This document shows, piece by piece, positions 24,677 to 34,216 of a stretch of DNA of 64,000 nt (position 1 is the first letter of the stretch; every line of letters begins with the position of its first letter). The DNA comes from Opitutaceae bacterium (GTDB lineage Bacteria > Verrucomicrobiota > Verrucomicrobiia > Opitutales > Opitutaceae): contig JADJTK010000017.1 in the NCBI GenBank assembly GCA_016711225.1, positions 1 to 64,000 of the forward strand. The letters run 5' to 3'. The position numbers and the translations under genes were made by a program. The notes under the pieces were generated by a model. That model was not told the origin of the DNA. It saw only the letters and a program-made list of their open reading frames with translations, and made no database searches.

Positions 24677-25609
24677 ATGAAAGTCACCATCATCGGCGGC
24701 GGCGGCCGTGTCGGTTCCAACGCCGCGTTCGCCCTCCAGTGCGCCGGCATCGTTTCCGAAATTCAGATTCTTGATGCCAATACGGACATGGCCGCTGGCG
24801 AAGCGCTGGACCTGCTCCACGGCTCTTCCGTCCTGGCCGACCAGCGCATCTACGCCGGCGACTACGCCCGGGCGGCCGACAGCGACCTTTTCGTCATCAC
24901 CGCCGGCCTCCGCCGCAAGCCGGACGAGTCGCGCCTCGACCTGATCAACCGCAACGTCTCGCTCTTCGAGCAGATCCTCGCCTCGATGAAGGCGGCGGGC
25001 TACCGCAAGGACGCCCTCGTGTTCGTCGTCTCCAATCCGGTCGACATCCTCACGCAGCTCGCCGTCGTGCGCCTCGGCCTGCCGTGGCAGCAAGTGCTCG
25101 GCCTCGGCACGATGCTCGATACCGCACGCTTCCGCTCGTTCATCGCCCAGTCGCTCCATCTCGCCCCCACGCAGGTGAAGGCGCTCATTCTTGGCGAACA
25201 CGGCGACACCATGATTCCGATCTGGTCCAGCGCCACCGCCGCCGGCCTGCCGCTGGACAAGCTCCCCGGCGTCACCGTGGCCTTCCAGTCCCAGACTTTC
25301 GACCGCACCAAGACCAGCGGCGCCGAGGTCATTCGCCGCAAGGGCGGGGCCGGTTGGGCCGTGGCCGCCACCATCGCGGAGGTCGTGCACGCCATCGCCC
25401 TCGACAAGCGCCAGTTGCTCCCCGTTTCCTCGTTACAGCAGGGAAAGTACGGCCTGCGCGACATCGCCATCAGCGTGCCGACCGTCGTTGGCCGCGCCGG
25501 GGTGCTCGACCAGGTCGAAATCGCCCTCTGGCCCAAGGAGCTCTCGGGTCTCCAGGCCAGCGCCCGCGCCCTCCAGGAGATCTGGGCCAAGGTCCGCCCC
25601 CGGACATGA
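24677..25609 (+). CDS. Lactate/malate dehydrogenase family protein
   Basis: 310 residues. NAD-binding GGGGRVGSNAAF at the N-terminus, VITAGLRRKPDESRLDL for the substrate loop, VVSNPVDILT and the catalytic histidine in LGEHGDTMIPIWSS. Arg80 lies at the position that is Gln in lactate and Arg in malate dehydrogenases, hinting at a dicarboxylate substrate, while DESR is more LDH-like. In PVM-type loci such an enzyme is thought to recycle NADH made by the aldehyde dehydrogenase. No targeting extension is visible. Confidence 0.85.
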   Translation: MKVTIIGGGGRVGSNAAFALQCAGIVSEIQILDANTDMAAGEALDLLHGSSVLADQRIYAGDYARAADSDLFVITAGLRRKPDESRLDLINRNVSLFEQILASMKAAGYRKDALVFVVSNPVDILTQLAVVRLGLPWQQVLGLGTMLDTARFRSFIAQSLHLAPTQVKALILGEHGDTMIPIWSSATAAGLPLDKLPGVTVAFQSQTFDRTKTSGAEVIRRKGGAGWAVAATIAEVVHAIALDKRQLLPVSSLQQGKYGLRDIAISVPTVVGRAGVLDQVEIALWPKELSGLQASARALQEIWAKVRPRT

Positions 25610-25814
25610 GCTCAATCCGCGTCGAGCAAGTCCCCAGCGGCCCTCTCGCCCGACCGTGGGAGCGGCCTTGGTTGGGGTGCTCAACCCGGAAGAGGCATCC
25701 TGCTGCGCGCAGCTTGCCGAATCACTTGCTGTAGGTTTAGCATCAGAACGTCGCCCTTCTCGCCTTAGGTAGAGTCCTTCTGTCCGCCGCCTCCGCTTCC
25801 GCCGCACCTATTGT

Positions 25815-27264
25815 ATGGCCGCCACCCCTTCCCGCTCCACCCAGCGTAAACCCGTCCATTGCGCCGCCGTCGACCTCGGCGCCACCAGCGGTCGTGTGAT
25901 TGTCGGCACCTGGGCCGACCAGCGCCTCACGCTCACGGAGGTGCACCGTTTTCCCAACGCCTTCCAGTCGCTCGGCGTTAACGACTACTGGAATCTCCCC
26001 GGTCTCTGGAGCGAGATCCAGACCGGCTTGCGCAAGGCCGCCGCCCAGTTCCCCTCGATCGCCTCGGTGGGAGTCGACACCTGGGGTCGACTATGTGCTG
26101 CTCAACCAGGCGGGCCGACTCGTCTTCCCAGCGCACGCCTACCGCGACGCCCGCACCCAGCCTGGCCTCCAGCGCTTGGATGCTTCCCCCGCCGACCTGA
26201 AGCGCCTCTACGCGGACACGGGCATCCCCAACGTCTTCTACAACTCCAGCCTGCAGCTCGCCGAAGTCGTCGCCAGTTGCCCGGAGATCAAGAAGCTCGC
26301 AGCGCGCTGCCTTTTCCTGCCCGACTATTTCAACTACCTTCTCTCCGGCCGCATGGAGAACGAGTTCACCATCGCGAGCACCACGCAGCTCCTGGATGTG
26401 AACTCCACCGACTGGTCGCGCACCGCGCTGCGCCAATTCGGGATTCCGTCCCGCTGGTTCACCAAGCCCGTGCTCGCCGGGACCCGGCTGGGCCCCGCCA
26501 CCGGTCTGCCCGAGCTCAAGGGCACCCAAGTCGTCGTCGTCCCCGGCCACGATACCGCCGCCGCCTACGACGCGATGCCCGCCGATCCGGCCGGCAACGA
26601 CCTCTTCCTCAGCTCCGGCACCTGGTCGCTGGTCGGCTTCGAGAGCGCCTCGCCCGTGCTCGGCGCCGCCGCCCTCGCCGCCCGTGTAGCCAACGAGCGG
26701 ATCGGCGACGGCCGCTACCGCCCGTTGACCAACATCATTGGTTTCTGGTTGCTTGAGGGCGTGATGAAGGCCTTCCCCGACCGCCCGCAGAAGGAGGAGG
26801 ACCGCGCGGCCCTCAACGCCGCCGCCGCCGCCCTGCCCGCACCCAAGCGCCTGCTCGACACCGCCGACCCCATCTTTGCCAATCCGCCCTCGATGCGCGC
26901 CGCCATCGACGCCCACCTCAAGAAGGCGGGCGCGCGCCCCCCGAAGGATCTCGCCGGGTACGTGCGCCTCATCTGCGACTCGCTCGGCCAAGGCCACGCC
27001 AACGCCAAGGCCGCCTTCGAGCGCATGACCGGCCGCCAGTTCCAGCGTATCCTCGTCGTGGGTGGCGGTTCGCGCAACCGCCTCATGTGCCAGGCCACAG
27101 CCGATGCCGCCGGCATCCCGGTGATCTCGTACAGCCTGGAGGGCACGGCCGTGGGCAACATTGCCAGCCAACTCATCGCCCTGGGCGCGGTGAAGGACAA
27201 GGCCACGTTCCGCGCCCAGCTCGCCCGCACCCTCGAGTCCACTACTTACACGCCGCGCCGCTGA
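25815..27264 (+). pseudogene. rhaB: Rhamnulokinase-type FGGY kinase with a frameshift
   Basis: The N-terminal part (VDLGATSGRVIVG, phosphate-binding loop) is in one frame and the rest (LFLPDYFNYLLSG, VVPGHDTAAAY, LSSGTWSLVGFE, LVVGGGSRNRLMCQ) in another. The break is at 26085-26088: the expected VDTWGVDYVLL would need GGTGTCGAC where the sequence has GGTCGAC, two bases short. Joined, the protein is about 483 residues, normal for a sugar kinase. It would phosphorylate L-rhamnulose (or L-fuculose), the step needed before the aldolases. Either a sequencing error or a recent inactivation; the downstream frame is otherwise intact. Confidence 0.85.
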
Positions 27265-27436
27265 CGGCGCCGCCGAGTTTGGAGTTCCGGGTTCTGGGTT
27301 CAGTGTTCAGAGTTTCAAGCACCGCCCTCCCTCCAATCGCCAATCGGCAATCCAAAATCGACACCGCCGTAGTCGCCATCCCCGCTCCTCACCTCGCATT
27401 CTGCATTCTGCCTTCTCCGTTCTGACTTCTCCTCCC

Positions 27437-28708
27437 ATGCCTACCGCCAAACAGATCGCCGCCTCGTACCGTCTCGCCCGCGAAGCTTACGCCGAGCTCG
27501 GCATCAATACCGAGGCCGTCATCGCGAAGGCCCTCTCGATCCCGGTCTCCCTCCACTGCTGGCAGGCCGACGACGTCCGCGGTCTGGAGACACCGAAGGA
27601 CGGCATCACCGGCGGCGGCATCATGGCTACCGGCGGTTACCCCGGCCGCGCCCGCAATGGCGACGAGATGCGCGCCGACCTCGATGTCGCGCTCAAGCTC
27701 CTCCCCGGCCAGCAGCGCCTCAACCTCCACGCCTTCTACGCCGAGACCGGCACCAAGGTCGTCGACCGCGACGAGATCGCCCCGGAGCATTTCACCACCT
27801 GGCTGGGCTGGGCCAAGTCCCGCAAGATCGGCCTCGATTTCAACCCGACCTACTTCGCACACCCCAAGGCGGCCTCGGGGTTCACCCTGTCGCATGCCGA
27901 CAAATCCGTGCGCAAGTTCTGGATCGACCACGGCAAGGCCAGCCGCCGCATCGCCCAGCACTTCGCCAAAAAACTCGGCACGCCGTGCGTGATCAACCAC
28001 TGGATCCCGGACGGCGCCAAGGATGCCCCGGCCGATCGTTGGTCGCCGCGCGCGCGCCTCGTCGAATCCTACGACGCCATTTTCGCCGACGATACGATCA
28101 ACCGGAAACTCTGCGTCGACGCCGTCGAGGGCAAACTCTTCGGCCTCGGCAGCGAGGAGTACGTGGTCGGCTCCCAGGAGTTCTATTCCAGCTATGCGCA
28201 GAAACAGGGCCTCGTGCTCTGCCTCGACCTCGGCCACTACCACCCCACCGAATCCGTCGCCGACAAGGTCTCCGCGCTGATGCAGTTCCATCCCCGCATC
28301 CTCCTGCACACCAGCCGCCCGATCCGTTGGGACAGCGACCACGTCGTCATCCTCGACGATCCCGTGCGTAACCTCTTCCTGGAAATCGCCCGCGGCGACG
28401 CCTGGGACCGCGTCTTTGTCGCCCTCGATTTCTTCGACGCCTCGATCAACCGTATCGCCGCCTACGTGATCGGCGCCCGCGCCACCCGCCAGGCCATCCT
28501 TGCGGGCCTGCTCGATCCCACCAAGCAGATCAAGGCCGCTGAGGCCGCTGGCCGCGGCCACGAACGCCTCGCCCTCATGGAGCTGACCAAATCGCTGCCT
28601 TGGGGCGCGGTGTGGGACGAACTCTGCGCCCGCGCCAGCGTGCCGGCCGGCGCCGACTGGCTCGCCGAAGTGGCCCGCCACGAGAAAGACGTGCTGTCGA
28701 AACGCTGA
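27437..28708 (+). CDS. rhaA: L-rhamnose isomerase
   Basis: 423 residues, the usual RhaA length. Signature segments match the enterobacterial enzyme closely: LNLHAFYAETGT, FNPTYFAHPKA, TLSHADKSVRKFWIDH, VINHWIPDG, DAVEGKLFG, LCLDLGHYHPTE, RPIRWDSDHVV, LDFFDASINRIAAYVIG. These carry the metal-binding histidine and acidic residues. Converts L-rhamnose to L-rhamnulose in the cytoplasm, feeding the kinase gene just upstream. The start is after a C/T-rich leader. Confidence 0.93.
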   Translation: MPTAKQIAASYRLAREAYAELGINTEAVIAKALSIPVSLHCWQADDVRGLETPKDGITGGGIMATGGYPGRARNGDEMRADLDVALKLLPGQQRLNLHAFYAETGTKVVDRDEIAPEHFTTWLGWAKSRKIGLDFNPTYFAHPKAASGFTLSHADKSVRKFWIDHGKASRRIAQHFAKKLGTPCVINHWIPDGAKDAPADRWSPRARLVESYDAIFADDTINRKLCVDAVEGKLFGLGSEEYVVGSQEFYSSYAQKQGLVLCLDLGHYHPTESVADKVSALMQFHPRILLHTSRPIRWDSDHVVILDDPVRNLFLEIARGDAWDRVFVALDFFDASINRIAAYVIGARATRQAILAGLLDPTKQIKAAEAAGRGHERLALMELTKSLPWGAVWDELCARASVPAGADWLAEVARHEKDVLSKR

Positions 28709-28734
28709 TGCCTTCCGGGCCCCCCCCTTCCGAC

Positions 28735-28814
28735 TGTAGGAGCGTGCTTGCACGCGATCTTCCTAACCGCGCACAACCGCTCCAGTACGGAATCGCCTGC
28801 AAGCAGGCTCCTAC
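28735..28814. repeat. Paired REP element, GTAGGAGCGTGCTTGCACGC type
   Basis: TGTAGGAGCGTGCTTGCACG (28735) and an inverted copy ending GCAGGCTCCTAC (28792-28814) flank a ~33-base centre. The unit closely resembles the GTAGGAGCGAGCTTGCTCGC REP of Pseudomonas. Other pairs lie at 31845-31902 and 56251-56306. Confidence 0.75.
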
Positions 28815-28865
28815 GGCCCTTGGCTCTCTACCCAGCGTAACCGACAAATCCACCTCTCAATCTTC

Positions 28866-29636
28866 ATGGACCTGAGCCACCGCAAACTCCCCGGCACCGA
28901 CAAGCGTGTCCAGCTCATGGCCACGTGTTTGTGCGACGCCTTCTACGCCGACGCCGCGCGTGCCACGGTCGAGGTACTCGAATACATTGGTTGCAGGCTG
29001 GAGTTCCCGGAGGGGCAGACCTGCTGCGGTCAGCCCGCCTTCAACGGTGGCGACTGGGCCGCCTCGCGCAAAGTCGTGCGCCACACCGTCCGCACTTTCG
29101 CCGGCGAGTTGCCGGTGATCATACCCTCGGCCTCCTGCGCAGCGATGGTGTTCCATGGCGCGCTGCTCGCGTTCGAGAAAGAGCCCGATTTGCCCGAAGT
29201 GCGACAGCTCGCGAACCGCACCTGGGAATTGGCCGATTTCATCGTCAATGCCCTCGGCGTGAGGACGTGGCCCGGTCGCTACGACGCCAAGGTCGCCTTC
29301 CATCGCTCCTGCCACTCCCGAGGCACCGAGACCGGCCCGGCAGCCCTCACCCTGCTCTCCTCGATCGCCGGCACCACGGTGGTGCCAGTGGGCGAGGCCG
29401 AGCAGTGCTGCGGTTTTGGTGGCACCTTCTCCGTGGCGTTCCCCAACGTCTCCACCAGCATGGGCGCGCTCAAGCTTGAGCACGTCCGCGCCGTCCAGCC
29501 CGACCTTCTCGTCTCCATCGACATGAGCTGCATGATGCACCTCGGCGGCCTCGCGGCCAAGGAGGGCAAGCCCATCAGAACGCAGCACCTCGCCCAGGTG
29601 CTGCGCGACTCGCTCAAGAACGGCGGATTACTCTGA
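28866..29636 (+). CDS. lutA: L-lactate dehydrogenase complex subunit LutA
   Basis: 256 residues with the two cysteine-rich CCG motifs of the LutA/GlcF family: GQTCCGQPAFNGG near residue 58 and AEQCCGFGGTFSV near 180, plus FHRSCHSRG. LutA, LutB and LutC together oxidise L-lactate to pyruvate at the membrane. Start of a three-gene run; only four bases separate it from lutB. Its position after the microcompartment operon fits oxidation of the lactate made there. Confidence 0.9.
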   Translation: MDLSHRKLPGTDKRVQLMATCLCDAFYADAARATVEVLEYIGCRLEFPEGQTCCGQPAFNGGDWAASRKVVRHTVRTFAGELPVIIPSASCAAMVFHGALLAFEKEPDLPEVRQLANRTWELADFIVNALGVRTWPGRYDAKVAFHRSCHSRGTETGPAALTLLSSIAGTTVVPVGEAEQCCGFGGTFSVAFPNVSTSMGALKLEHVRAVQPDLLVSIDMSCMMHLGGLAAKEGKPIRTQHLAQVLRDSLKNGGLL

Positions 29637-29640
29637 CGCC

Positions 29641-31035
29641 ATGGCCAAGCAACTCCTCGACCAGTTCACGGCCCATGTGCCTGCCGACACGCGGGCGGCG
29701 GTCTACCTCGGCACCAAGACCACCCACGAGAAGCGCACCAAGATGCTCTTCGACCAGTTCGCGGATCCCAACCGGCTCCGCCAGCTCGCGGGCGAGATCA
29801 AGCAGCACGTGGTGGAGAACCTCGATACCTACCTGCCGCAGGTCGAGGCAAAGTTGAAGGCCAACGGCGCTCAGGTGCACTGGGCCGCCACCGCCGAGGA
29901 AGCCTGCGCCGCCGTGCTCAAGATCATGCAAGACCGCGGCGCCACCAAGATGGTCAAGGCCAAGACCATGGTCAGCGAGGAGATCGAGCTGGCCCACTAT
30001 CTGGAGAAGCGCGGCATCGAGGCGCTGGAGACTGATCTCGGCGAGTTCATCGTCCAGATCGACAAGGACCATCCCAGCCATCTCGTCCGTCCGATCATCC
30101 ACAAGAACCGCCGCGAGATCGCGCAGAGTTTCGAGCGCGAAGGCCTCGGCGCCTACAACGACGACCCCGAGACGATCACCCGCCGCGCCCGCCAATTTCT
30201 GCGCCACAAGTATCTCGCTGCCGACGTCGGCCTCACCGGAGCCAATTTCGTCTCCGCCGAGAGTGGACGGCTGGTGGTCGTGACCAACGAGGGCAACTCG
30301 CGTTTCTCGCTCGCGGCGACCAAGTGCCACATCGCGCTGGTGGGCATCGAGAAGCTGGTGCCGCGCGACCGCGACCTCGGGCTCTTCCTCAACTTGCTCG
30401 CCCGCTCCGCCACCGCGCAACAGCTCACCGTCTACACCGAGTTCTTCTCCGGCCCAAAACTGCCCTCGCAGCCCGACGGCCCCGAGGAGATGCACGTCAT
30501 CTTCGTCGACAACAACCGCACCGAGGTCCTCGCCAGCGATTGCCGCGAGATCCTGCGCTGCATCCGTTGCGGTGCCTGCCTCAACGTCTGCCCGGTCTAC
30601 CGCCAGGCCAGTGGCCACGCGTACCGGAGCGTCTATCCCGGCCCCGTGGGCGCCGTGCTCTCCCCGCTGCTCGCCGGTGCACATTTCGCCGACAAGGCCG
30701 ACTTGCCAAAGGCGTCATCGCTTTGTGGAGCCTGCAACGAGGTCTGTCCGGTCAACATTCCCATTCCCGACCTGCTCCTGCGTCTGCGCGACAAGGGCAA
30801 GCGCGAGTACGCCCCGCTCGCCTCCGCCGGCACGCCGCCGATGGGTGGGTGGTCCGTGATAGCGACCAGCCCCGCCGCGTGGAAGACCGCGCTCTTTGGC
30901 GGCAAGATCATGGACTATCTCCCGACCAAGTTCATCCCCGTGCCGGCGCTGCAGGCATGGCAGGCGAAGCGCACGCTGCCCAAGTGGCGCGGCGGCGAGT
31001 TCAGGAAATGGATGAAGAACCGAAGAAAGCCATGA
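29641..31035 (+). CDS. lutB: L-lactate dehydrogenase complex subunit LutB
   Basis: 464 residues. N-terminal DUF162-like half (KMVKAKTMVSEEIELAHYL, TGANFVSAESGRLVVVTNEG), then two 4Fe-4S motifs: CIRCGACLNVCPVYR near residue 302 and CGACNEVCPVNIP near 362. Iron-sulphur subunit passing electrons during lactate oxidation. Downstream of lutA with four bases between; lutC follows after a 188-base repeat-containing gap. Confidence 0.92.
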   Translation: MAKQLLDQFTAHVPADTRAAVYLGTKTTHEKRTKMLFDQFADPNRLRQLAGEIKQHVVENLDTYLPQVEAKLKANGAQVHWAATAEEACAAVLKIMQDRGATKMVKAKTMVSEEIELAHYLEKRGIEALETDLGEFIVQIDKDHPSHLVRPIIHKNRREIAQSFEREGLGAYNDDPETITRRARQFLRHKYLAADVGLTGANFVSAESGRLVVVTNEGNSRFSLAATKCHIALVGIEKLVPRDRDLGLFLNLLARSATAQQLTVYTEFFSGPKLPSQPDGPEEMHVIFVDNNRTEVLASDCREILRCIRCGACLNVCPVYRQASGHAYRSVYPGPVGAVLSPLLAGAHFADKADLPKASSLCGACNEVCPVNIPIPDLLLRLRDKGKREYAPLASAGTPPMGGWSVIATSPAAWKTALFGGKIMDYLPTKFIPVPALQAWQAKRTLPKWRGGEFRKWMKNRRKP

Positions 31036-31061
31036 GTCCGATAGAAACGGCAAGTCACAGA

Positions 31062-31205
31062 GAGCACGGAGCTAGGCAGGAGCGCACCGAGAATCGGGAA
31101 TTGATTCTCCGCCAACATACACAATCACACGTGACCACTGCTCACTCTGCTCCACAAATTTGTCCTCTGTGTTCTCCTACCCCTCTGTGATCTCTGTGAC
31201 CTGTC
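31062..31205. repeat. CACAGAG / CTCTGTG repeat tract between lutB and lutC
   Basis: CACAGAGAGCACGGAG at 31059-31074 and the inverted form CCTCTGTGTTCTCC to CTCTGTGACC at 31162-31205. Same family as the tract at 4262-4860; could fold into a long stem splitting the lut operon. Confidence 0.55.
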
Positions 31206-31223
31206 TGAACCTTCCCTACTAGG

Positions 31224-31835
31224 ATGAGCGACTCCCGCGAACAAATCCTCTCCCGCGTCCGCACTGCCCTGGCACCGCTGAAAGAGCGCGCGCCACTGCC
31301 CGACTGGGAGCGTGAGCTCGTCATCCTGCGCGAGGCCCGCGCCGCCACCGACGCCTGGACGCTCTTCGCCGAGCGGCTCAAGGCCGTGAACGGCACTCCG
31401 CTCACCGCCATCTCCGAACTGGTGACCATCCTCGATTCCAACGGCTGGCGACACGGCTACTGCGATCCGGTGCTCTGGCCGCAATTGCAAGCCGCATTCC
31501 CCGCCAGCTTCACGGTGGAGACCGAGTTCGACCGCACGCGAGTCGACGACTACACCTTCGGCATCACCGCCGCCAGTGGGGCGATCGCGGAGACGGGCAC
31601 GTTGATCCTCACCGACTCCGGCACCTCCCGCCGGCTCGGGGCCCTCGCGCCGTGGGTCCACGTCGCTTTGCTGCGCCGCGACCAAATCTTCCTCGACATC
31701 CCCGCCGCGGTCGCCGCGTTGCCACAGGACCCGAACGTCATCTGGGTCACCGGTCCGTCGAAGACTGCCGACGTCGAAGGCATCCTCATCGAAGGCGTCC
31801 ACGGCCCCGGTCGCCAGATCGCGCTGCTGGTTTAG
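31224..31835 (+). CDS. lutC: L-lactate dehydrogenase complex subunit LutC
   Basis: 203 residues, DUF162/LutC fold: FGITAASGAIAETGTLILTD, VHVALLRRDQI and the near-C-terminal signature WVTGPSKTADVEGILIEGVHGP (its first part). Third component of the Lut lactate-oxidising complex. Same strand as lutAB but after an unusual repeat-filled gap, so it might have its own promoter. Confidence 0.9.
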   Translation: MSDSREQILSRVRTALAPLKERAPLPDWERELVILREARAATDAWTLFAERLKAVNGTPLTAISELVTILDSNGWRHGYCDPVLWPQLQAAFPASFTVETEFDRTRVDDYTFGITAASGAIAETGTLILTDSGTSRRLGALAPWVHVALLRRDQIFLDIPAAVAALPQDPNVIWVTGPSKTADVEGILIEGVHGPGRQIALLV

Positions 31836-31844
31836 CCGCCCGTT

Positions 31845-31902
31845 ATAGGAGCCTGCTTACAGGCGATTCTGTGCGCTGATCACCTGCAAGCAGGCTCCTA
31901 CA
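31845..31902. repeat. Paired REP element
   Basis: TATAGGAGCCTGCTTACAGG and an inverted copy ending GCAGGCTCCTACA, forming a long hairpin between the convergent lutC and permease genes. May act as a bidirectional terminator. Confidence 0.7.
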
Positions 31903-31964
31903 GATGAAAATGCCGGGCGCCCTGCGGCGAGCCCAAATGGAGAATCAAGTGACAGCGGTGCGGC

Positions 31965-33311
31965 TCAGTGGCCCTTGGCCGCGTTGAGCCCGACGACCCC
32001 CTCCGACTTGCTCAGCTTGGTCCAGCTGTAGCCGTAGTAGGCCACCACGCCGAAGCAGAGCAGCGGCACAATGAAGCTGCGGGACATGCCGTAGTTGTCA
32101 CCGACCGCGCCCATGATTTTTGGGACGATCGCGCCACCCATGATCGCCATGACGATGTAGGCGGAGGCCTTCTTGGCCCGCGCCCCCAGACCGTGGATGC
32201 CGAGGGCAAAGATGGTCGGAAACATGATCGACATAAAGAAATAACTCAGGAATACGCAGGCGACCGAGATCCAGCCGAGCTTGAGGAACACCAGACCGCA
32301 GACGATGACATTGAGCAGTGCGTAGAGGCCGAGGACCTTGTGGGCGGGGAACTTCTTCAGGATAGCCGCACCACTGAAACGGCCGGCGAGGAAGCAGAAG
32401 AAGCCGAGGGAGGCCAGGGTGGCCGCGCCTCCGTCGGTGATGTGCCGGAAGCCGTCTGCCCCGACCGTGGTCACCTGGTTGAGCGCCCACCCATCCCAGG
32501 TGCCCGGGATGGCCGGGGCTTGGGAAGTCATATAGTTGATGAAAAAGCTGAAGATGCCCGACTGCGCGGCCACGTAGAAGAACTGGGCCACCACCGCCAT
32601 GACGAAGTGGGGATGGGTCCAGATCGAGCGCGAGGTTCCGGGGGTGGCGTCGTCGAGGTGGTATTCATCCTCGGTCTTGATGTCGGGCATCGGCGCGAAA
32701 TAGAACACGACCGACAACACCACGACCACCGCACCGACCGCCGCATACGGGATCCACAGGGTTTCGGCGCCAGTCTTTTCGCCCGCGGCATTGATGGAGT
32801 AAAAGAACTCGCGACCGGCGAGCGGGCCGAAGATCCAGCCGATGCCATTGCAGGACTGCGCCAGGTTGATGCGCGTGGCCGCATACTGCTTGGGCCCGAG
32901 CACCGTGGTGTACGGATTGGCAATCGTCTCCAGGAAGGTGAGCCCGGCAGCGATGAAGCAAACGCCGAGGAGGAAGGCCCAGAACTGAGCGATCTGCGTG
33001 GCCGGGATGAACCAGAATCCACCCACCGCGACCATGAGCAGTCCCGCGATGATTCCGCCCTTGTAGCCGAGCTTGGTCGCCAGCCAGCCAGCCGGCAGCG
33101 CCATCAAAAAATAGCCCAGATAGTGGGCGAACTGCACCCAAGCCGACTGCGCCAACGTGAGGTGCAGTTCGTCCTGAAAATGCTTATCCATCACGTCGAT
33201 CATGCCGTTGCAGAACCCCCAAAGGAGGAAAAGCGAGGAGACGAGAACGAACGTCACAACGACACTCTTGCCGTCGGCGGTGCGAAACATACCGGGTTTG
33301 GGATCGGACAT
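31965..33311 (-). CDS. fucP: FucP-type L-fucose:proton symporter
   Basis: 448 residues, about 12 membrane segments of the major facilitator fold. FLLWGFCNGMIDVMDKHFQ carries the aspartate, and LTFLETIANPYTTVLG the glutamate, known to couple proton and fucose in FucP. Imports L-fucose across the inner membrane. Minus strand; first gene in reading order is at the far right of this block, and this one is the last before the REP element. Start at MSDPKPG; a longer frame adds a Pro-rich stub. Confidence 0.88.
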   Translation of the reverse strand: MSDPKPGMFRTADGKSVVVTFVLVSSLFLLWGFCNGMIDVMDKHFQDELHLTLAQSAWVQFAHYLGYFLMALPAGWLATKLGYKGGIIAGLLMVAVGGFWFIPATQIAQFWAFLLGVCFIAAGLTFLETIANPYTTVLGPKQYAATRINLAQSCNGIGWIFGPLAGREFFYSINAAGEKTGAETLWIPYAAVGAVVVVLSVVFYFAPMPDIKTEDEYHLDDATPGTSRSIWTHPHFVMAVVAQFFYVAAQSGIFSFFINYMTSQAPAIPGTWDGWALNQVTTVGADGFRHITDGGAATLASLGFFCFLAGRFSGAAILKKFPAHKVLGLYALLNVIVCGLVFLKLGWISVACVFLSYFFMSIMFPTIFALGIHGLGARAKKASAYIVMAIMGGAIVPKIMGAVGDNYGMSRSFIVPLLCFGVVAYYGYSWTKLSKSEGVVGLNAAKGH

Positions 33312-33353
33312 GGGGCAGGGGTTGGTTAGGGGTAAGGGTAAGCACACCGCGGC

Positions 33354-34196
33354 TCAGCCGATCCGATACGCGCGGGTGGCGGTATGCTGAAAAATCACCG
33401 ACTGCGCCTCGGGGGTGAGATGCGCGGTCAGGTCGCGGGCGGCCGCCAGCCAGCGCAGATAGCCGCTCGCAAGCTTGGCCACCGGCCAGTCGCCGCCGAA
33501 GAGCAGGCGCGAGGGGCCGAAGGTGGCGAGCAGATGCCCGACATAGGGCTGCAGATCGGCGGTGACCCAGCGCTCATGCTCGGCCTCGGTCACCAGGCCC
33601 GAGAGCTTGCAATCGATGTTGGGCAGAGCGGCGAGCGAGGCGATGTGGCCGCGCCACGGATCCAAAAGCCCGGCACGGACGCCAGGCTTGCCCGCGTGGT
33701 CGAGGATGAAGCGCACCTGCGGGCAGCGCCGGACCAGTTCGATCACGGCGGGCAACTGGTGATGCCGGCAGCAGATGTCGAAGCTCAAGTCGAACGCCTC
33801 CAGTTGCTGCACACCGGCGAGAAACTCGGGGCGCAAGCAGTACTCCGGGTCCTTCTCATCCTGGATGAGGTGACGCACCCCCCGCACGAGGGGGCGGGAG
33901 GCTAGGCCAGCGAGAACAGCGGTCGTCCGCGCGCCGGCATCCATCGTGGCCTGGGCAACGATGGCGGCCAGCCGCGGCTCGGCGGCGGCGAGCCGCTCCA
34001 CCCAGTTCACCTCGTCGGGCTGAGGAGCGCCGCATTCCACAAAGACGATACGAGACGGCGGTTGGGCAGCGGCCTCCGCGACGAGCTCCTCCGGCGTGTG
34101 CCGGCCGGCGATGGCGGGCACCTCCGCGAGCCACGGGTAGGGCATCACGCCGCTGTCCCAGAAATGGGTGTGGGCGTCGGTGTAGGTGAAGCTCAT
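33354..34196 (-). CDS. Amidohydrolase, probable L-fucono-lactone hydrolase
   Basis: 280 residues. TIM-barrel amidohydrolase of the COG3618 type: the metal motif DAHTHFWD at the N-terminus, FDICCRHHQLPAVIELVR, FILDHAGKPGVR and FGGDWPVAK at the end. Family members open sugar lactones such as L-fuconolactone or L-rhamnonolactone. Beside fucose permease and dehydrogenase genes, it suggests an oxidative, phosphate-free fucose route in parallel to the isomerase route. Confidence 0.8.
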   Translation of the reverse strand: MSFTYTDAHTHFWDSGVMPYPWLAEVPAIAGRHTPEELVAEAAAQPPSRIVFVECGAPQPDEVNWVERLAAAEPRLAAIVAQATMDAGARTTAVLAGLASRPLVRGVRHLIQDEKDPEYCLRPEFLAGVQQLEAFDLSFDICCRHHQLPAVIELVRRCPQVRFILDHAGKPGVRAGLLDPWRGHIASLAALPNIDCKLSGLVTEAEHERWVTADLQPYVGHLLATFGPSRLLFGGDWPVAKLASGYLRWLAAARDLTAHLTPEAQSVIFQHTATRAYRIG

Positions 34197-34216
34197 GCAG
34201 GCGTGAAGTGTCCAGG

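Noticed and set aside
31968..33329. 453-codon plus-strand frame opposite the permease
   Set aside because: Shadow of fucP, which has clear membrane segments and FucP motifs.
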